Made by a program: the position numbers and the translations under genes | Notes under the pieces: generated by a model | Database searches by the model: none | What the model was told of the DNA's origin: nothing | The model's input: only the letters and a program-made list of their open reading frames with translations | Origin: Cristatella mucedo | Taxonomy: Eukaryota > Bryozoa > Phylactolaemata > Cristatellidae | Reading direction: 5' to 3' | Length of the DNA stretch: 64,000 nt | NCBI GenBank assembly: GCA_009760855.2 | Contig: WPIO01000201.1 | Coordinates: 186,001-250,000 of the forward strand | In this document: piece by piece, positions 59,497-64,000 of the stretch | How the letters are laid out: each line of letters starts with the position of its first letter | Numbering within the stretch: the first letter of the stretch is position 1

Positions 59497-59599
59497 GCTC
59501 TCGGTCTCAGCTGTATTTCTCCCTTCACGCACCACACGCTCTTGCACACACAGACACACACTCACACATGCACACTCACATAAATAGTATAAAACGCAT

Positions 59600-59705
59600 A
59601 GATCTATCCAAATGTTTTAGGCATGCCGAAGGGCTTGAGCCCACGTCTTCGGTCCTCGAAGGGAATCTCCTTAAACCCTGGTCCAAACCAGCTCGGCCTG
59701 ATTTT
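59600..59705 (-). mobile_element. SINE-B, partial, minus strand
   Basis: Keeps TTTTAGGCATGCCGAAGGGC, TTGAGCCCACGTCTTCGG (B box) and AAACCCTGGTCCAAACCAGC (A box). The LINE-like terminal hairpin has been lost or replaced. Confidence 0.8.
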
Positions 59706-59762
59706 CCCTTCCAGGATCTTGTAGGACGTCGAGCTAATAGAAACCACAGCCAATTTGTGAAT

Positions 59763-60015
59763 ACTAATAATATTCCTAAATTTTCATAGCGCCCTCAGAG
59801 AGCTCGACCTCTTCCTAGGCACTTGGCATTTGCTGCAAAGGAAGAATGATCAGCTGATTAGTGGTAGCAGGCTCAATGACACAAGCTTAAATGTTAGGGT
59901 GACACCCAATGGGTCAGTGTGCAAGCATGGTTAGTGGAAGCTTGCACAATGGCAGTACTCATAAGTGCGCATAGGATGCATCACGTGGACTCACTAAATG
60001 CCAAGCTACTAAATT
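59763..60015 (-). mobile_element. LINE family A, 3' fragment, minus strand
   Basis: ACTAATAATATTCC tail, ATAGCGCCCTCAGAGAGCTC, TCTTCCTAGGCACTTGGCAT, then the 3' UTR landmarks GGGTGACACCCAATGGGTCA and TTAGTGGAAGCTTGCACAAT. About 250 bp. Confidence 0.9.
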
Positions 60016-61040
60016 TTCATGCCCAGACAGATGCAAAACAGTGAATTTGTGGACGATCTATAGGTCAGGGGCGTTCAACCATGTTTTGCTTGTTGTCATT
60101 GAGCTTGCATCTGCTAACCACTCGACAGTGCCCATAAAAAGTGAAATCATACCTCTTTAACCTAAAACCCAAGAATTGCAACTGATATGAGCAAAGCTTT
60201 GGCAAGTAAGTTTTAGTACAAGCTGTATCTCAACTATTGAATATTAGATGTAGCCTTCTCTGAGGAACTTTTAGAATTTTTATTGATAAGCTGTTGAACT
60301 CACTGAATGAGTTGTTTGCCTTTCGAATAGCCCTTATTAGCTCTGAAAGCCCTGGCAATCGAAGGAGCACTTTTTCAGCTAATATTGCCTGCTACTTTGC
60401 TGTAAGCTGAGTTCATAGCCATGGAAATGGCATCCCTCTACCTGGACGATATAATCCCATGTGCAGACTGCATGCCATCTTCATGATCTGCCCTCTCAGC
60501 TTTGTGGTGTAAAATCAACATAGTTAACAGATTAGATATGTAAAAGCCATGCAGTAAACTGTCGCAATCTGGCTTGTAGAAACAGATTCGTCGATTTTAC
60601 ATCTCTAACCTGTGACGATGTGTCTGTATTAATTTCGTGTGATTGTATAGTGAAAGTTGTCTTTGCCTATTAAACTTATTCTGTCTCATCTAGCGTCGCT
60701 CACTTAAGGTCGGTGAGAGGTGCTGTACGAACTTGGAAGCAGGCCTCTACACACTCTGCCTTTTCATCATCATCAGTGGGAGCTGCTATGACCAAGACGG
60801 GGTAAGAAAAATGAAAGGTAAAAGGCAGAGCGACCCACCTGAAGGTAAGATTTGAGCATAGGGATCACTCCAGCTGAGCAGTAAGTGAGCCAGAGTGAAA
60901 GCAGACCGTTTCTGGAGTAAAAGAGGAATTATTCCATAATCCACGAGACCAGAAAACACTCGAAGCAGTTGTCATTGCAGGGCAATCTATCTTATGGTCG
61001 TGAATCCGAAGCAGCAGTTGGAGACAGCCTGCAGCCATTG
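60016..61040. other. Unassigned sequence
   Basis: No gene, LINE or SINE recognised. Frames are short on both strands. Confidence 0.4.
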
Positions 61041-61059
61041 TTTGCCAGTGCTGTACACC

Positions 61060-61172
61060 TGTGTGCTGGCTTGACAGCCCTCTCATGCTTCCATTGCAGC
61101 AAATGCAAAGAGGACAGCAAAAAATTATGTTCTCTAATGGTGCAGTACGAATGTATTGTTATTATTTTTTAG
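61060..61172 (+). mobile_element. Decayed LINE family A tail
   Basis: CCATTGCAGCAAATGCAAAG, then AGGACAGCAAAAAATTATGT, TCTCTAATGGTGCAGTACGA and TTGTTATTATTTTT. It follows the order of the family tail, but the hairpin stem no longer pairs. Confidence 0.55.
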
Positions 61173-62178
61173 TCATATTATGTGAGCAACCATCCAACTG
61201 GCTGGCTTGGCATCCCTTTGCCACAGTCCAGCCCTTAGCTAAAGCCTGCCACCGCTCAAGCGTTCTGTATTGTACTTCTTAATTAGAATGAGCGTCAGCT
61301 GTCAGCACGAAGACAAGCACAGAAAATTTCCGCAGCAGATAGTACTCGTGTAAAGGGAAAGCTTAACAATGGCAAGAGAATCGTCGGGATGCTCTGTGTC
61401 GGCCGTGATCTGTCAGAGCTAGGTGATTGCTCTGCTGCGGCTCAATCGTGTTGCACTTCTAGCGGCAGCTGGCTTTTGAGGGCTTAGCTGCTCACTGGCT
61501 GTGAGCATAAATGGAGCAGAAAAATCCCGACCAACTTATTCCAAGGAGTTTTTCGCTGTAAGCTCGTGAGATCGATGAGCTGTATCAAGCAAGGCCCCGA
61601 ACCCTGATACTGTAGATGTCCTGAATACCGCAGTGTGTCTGTGATGGTCCATGCGTTTAGCATACGGCTCCAACCGGACTAACGTTGAACCCTAGGCATC
61701 TGTGGGAGTGGCCTGCCGTGTCTTATCTCGTGCTGTCACAGCCTACGTGGTTCTCGTTTCTCGTTTGGTGATAGCCTTTTGGTTTTTATGGTAGCGGTTT
61801 AATTAACCATTGAAAGACAGACAGATTCGATGTGCTCGGGCACCTCGATCGTCTGCTTTTAGTTGTTTAATTATCCTGCGTCTTCTGCTAGGACTCAATA
61901 GCAAAAGTTGGTGACACGAATACATAAGCATTGAGAAATGATCAAGTACCAAGCTTATGCCCTCACTAAAGCAAACAAGGAAACCCTCAGGGCCACCGGT
62001 TAGCGGGAACTCAGCCAAATAACGTTTGCCCTATCAAAGACTGGTTAGCAGGCTTATCATATCAGAACATACTAAAACAGGTTTAGTGGGAGGGGGAAGG
62101 AAAGATGACCGTAGCTGTTATTTCTTTAGCTGAGGTTACACGATGCGAGGTCGAAGCAGGTAGTGAATATAGTCGGGT
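61173..62178. other. Unassigned sequence
   Basis: No recognised gene or repeat. A 71-codon minus frame (61803-62018) has no known family. Confidence 0.4.
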
Positions 62179-62179
62179 G

Positions 62180-62347
62180 AGCCGTGATGGCACACCAGGT
62201 AAGGCGGTTGCTTTCACGACCTCGGTCCCGAGGTCGTGGGTTTGATTCCTGCGGTGGGCGATTCTTTATCGCCCACCGCAAGTGGTGGTGATAGCCGCAA
62301 AGGCTCTTCTGTCGCTATACAAAAAGAGGCTGTTTAATCAGCTAGGA
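62180..62347 (+). mobile_element. SINE-A, copy 5 (best copy)
   Basis: GTGATGGCACACCAGGTAAG head (A-box-like TGGCACACCAGG), a CGACCTCGGTCCCGAGGTCG stem region, B box GGTTTGATTCC, body hairpin TATCGC, CCAC, CGCAA, GTGG, TG, GTGATA, then AAAGGCTCTTCTGTCGCTAT, ACAAAAAGAGGCTG and TTTAATCAGCT. Confidence 0.95.
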
Positions 62348-63343
62348 AGCAAGATCCAGACTTTTAGATTCTAATTAGCTGCAGGCTCAGTCCTCATAGT
62401 GTCTCAATTTAGTGGGAGGTAAAGCGAGATGATGAGAGGTGGTACGGTAACGCACTGGATGAGTCCGGAGATTGAATAGGTATGCTGTGCTGGATTTTGA
62501 AATTGATTTGATACTGGATGGATTTTGAAGCTCTGGCAGGTGATCCCTTGATGGGTTCGACGAGACAAGTTATACAGCTTTGTCTACACAAATATTTGCT
62601 GTCGGCCAGCACTTTGCATAATGGATGAAATGCTGGTGGATGGACTGAGGGGGCGTGTGACCTATTCTATGATAAAGTGGAGTGAGCTGAGAGGGAATTT
62701 TTCTGGAAGATCGTTTTGTATAGGTGACAAGGTTTCCTTAAAACAATTGAGTTTTTAACTTTAATATTTCAGCTGTAAGTGAAACTTAATGCTAGACCAC
62801 AGATACAAAGTTCAAAAAAATAAAGCGGTGTGCGATCATTACATTTCTGACTGACCAGTGTCATGAACTACTGTTGTGCATTCCTCCCAACAACATACAG
62901 TACAGTCAGAAACTTGATGGATTTAAGACACTGGTCTAGCAGTAGGTAATTAGTAAGACAACCTCTACGAGTGATTGAAATAATTGAAATCATTTATTTT
63001 ATTGTAAAAATTATTATTGAAATTGAATGAAAATAGGTGGGCTACAACAGTCTTACAACTATAGGCTTTGAAAACTTGCCAGAGTTTGCTCTTCTTTCTA
63101 ATTTAAATCTGAAGGCGCATGTTTGTGATCAAATTTTGGTATGACCACTTGAAACGTTCAAGATAGGTAAAGGAATGCGGCCTCGATCTCGTAAGAGCAT
63201 CGTGAGCTTCGGAGATGGCTGTCTTTGTTGGTCGTGCAAAATTGGATGCGCAAACGCGGGTTTATACAAAAACTGATAGTTAAAATCTAAGCAGCAGTAC
63301 CCTGCAACGTGGAAGTGACCTGGCAGTCGAGCAGATAAGAGAA
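62348..63343. other. Unassigned sequence
   Basis: No recognised gene. AT-rich around 62740-63060, with no repeat family recognised. Confidence 0.4.
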
Positions 63344-63515
63344 TTCTAGCTTATTCAACAGCCTCTTCTTGTAGAAAGACAGAAGACCCTTTAAGGCCGT
63401 CACCACCACCTGCAGCATTAGTGGAGGATCACCCAAGGCAAGATTCAAGCTCATGGCCTCAACACTGAGATCGTGAAGAGCAGCTGTCTTACCTACTGTA
63501 CTATCAGTATGACAT
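63344..63515 (-). mobile_element. SINE-A, minus strand, copy 6 (most decayed)
   Basis: Reverse complement: CTTATTCAACAGCCTCTTCT, TGTAGAAAGACAGAAGAC, GGCCGTCACCACCACC, AAGATTCAAGCTCATGGCCT (B box mutated), CAGCTGTCTTACCTACTGTA. Confidence 0.88.
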
Positions 63516-64000
63516 AGAGCCGAGGGTGCATATTTACATATGTAGTACTGCTATTCAATTGCATTCCCAGGCGTGGCATAATCAGTTGGTATCCTTCGTG
63601 ACATTCGCTCTGTCTGTTCTAGTGGTTTGTATTCGTTGTCTTGATTTTTTCGTGTTTTTTCGCCCCATCCCTGTACCGATAGGTTTCAGGGGAAGGTTAG
63701 GGCTACTGCTATTTTTTAGGGGGCAATTATTGGTACACCCGTCTTGCTTGTTGTGCTGAAGCTGTACGACAGCCGTGACAGTGACGTAACCATTGAGGCT
63801 ACATGCTTTGACAGGTTTTGGGTGTCAAGCTACACAAACTCCAGATGTGGAGCCTCTGGTGATACCACCATGCAATGGCATCCAGCGAAAGCTCGTCTAT
63901 AAGCACCTAGAGATCGAGTGAGATATGCACCAGCTGCACCAGCAGTGCTGCCGATGAAAGCTGCTCGTCATGCATAGGCTAGGCATGCCTCAGCCCAAAT
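63516..64000. other. Unassigned sequence to the window edge
   Basis: A 77-codon plus frame (63526-63759) is hydrophobic with no recognised family. No other feature was seen. Confidence 0.35.

Overview
The window is animal nuclear DNA, gene-poor and rich in repeats. The evidence is one TPR-MYND-SET (SMYD4-type) gene, L2/CR1-type non-LTR retrotransposons with animal-style reverse transcriptase (RT) motifs, two tRNA-derived SINE families with pol III boxes, and long GA/CT microsatellites. There are no bacterial operons, rRNA genes, CRISPR arrays or intact viral genes. I cannot name the species from sequence alone; an invertebrate is my inference.

Layout. 1-4.5 kb holds no recognisable gene, only a GA microsatellite. 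4.55-7.5 kb and 14.45-17.5 kb are two diverged copies of one block (duplication 1), with a LINE on each strand between them. 17.5-19.65 kb is the first copy of duplication 2; its partner is at 53.9-57.55 kb. 19.7-27.7 kb is two large polypurine (GA-rich) arrays separated by a nested LINE. 27.7-35.5 kb is AT-rich with degraded LINEs and a possible DNA-transposon remnant. 35.65-37.12 kb is the longest plus-strand LINE copy. 37.12-40.0 kb is the only convincing protein-coding gene, a GC-rich intronless SMYD4-like ORF of 705 codons. 40.1-47.2 kb is a stack of nested LINEs. 47.4-52.05 kb is a tandem duplication (duplication 3) carrying CA/GT microsatellites. The rest, to 64 kb, is LINE and SINE debris with unassigned sequence.

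How the parts fit together. The main LINE family (family A) ends in a perfect hairpin (AAAGCGCC...GGCGCTTT) followed by (ATT)n. SINE-B ends in nearly the same hairpin tail, so family A is the probable source of its retrotransposition machinery. SINE-A has a different 3' part with its own covarying hairpin, and its partner is not visible here. Every RT copy seen is truncated or broken, so these are fossils. Because the duplicated blocks differ in which insertions and microsatellites they carry, they can be used to order events. Within duplication 1, a 140-bp segment is about 98% identical while its flanks are much more diverged; it is the best candidate for an undescribed functional element.

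All alignments were made by eye. Boundaries are good to roughly 10-50 bp for repeats and are exact only for the SMYD4-like ORF.
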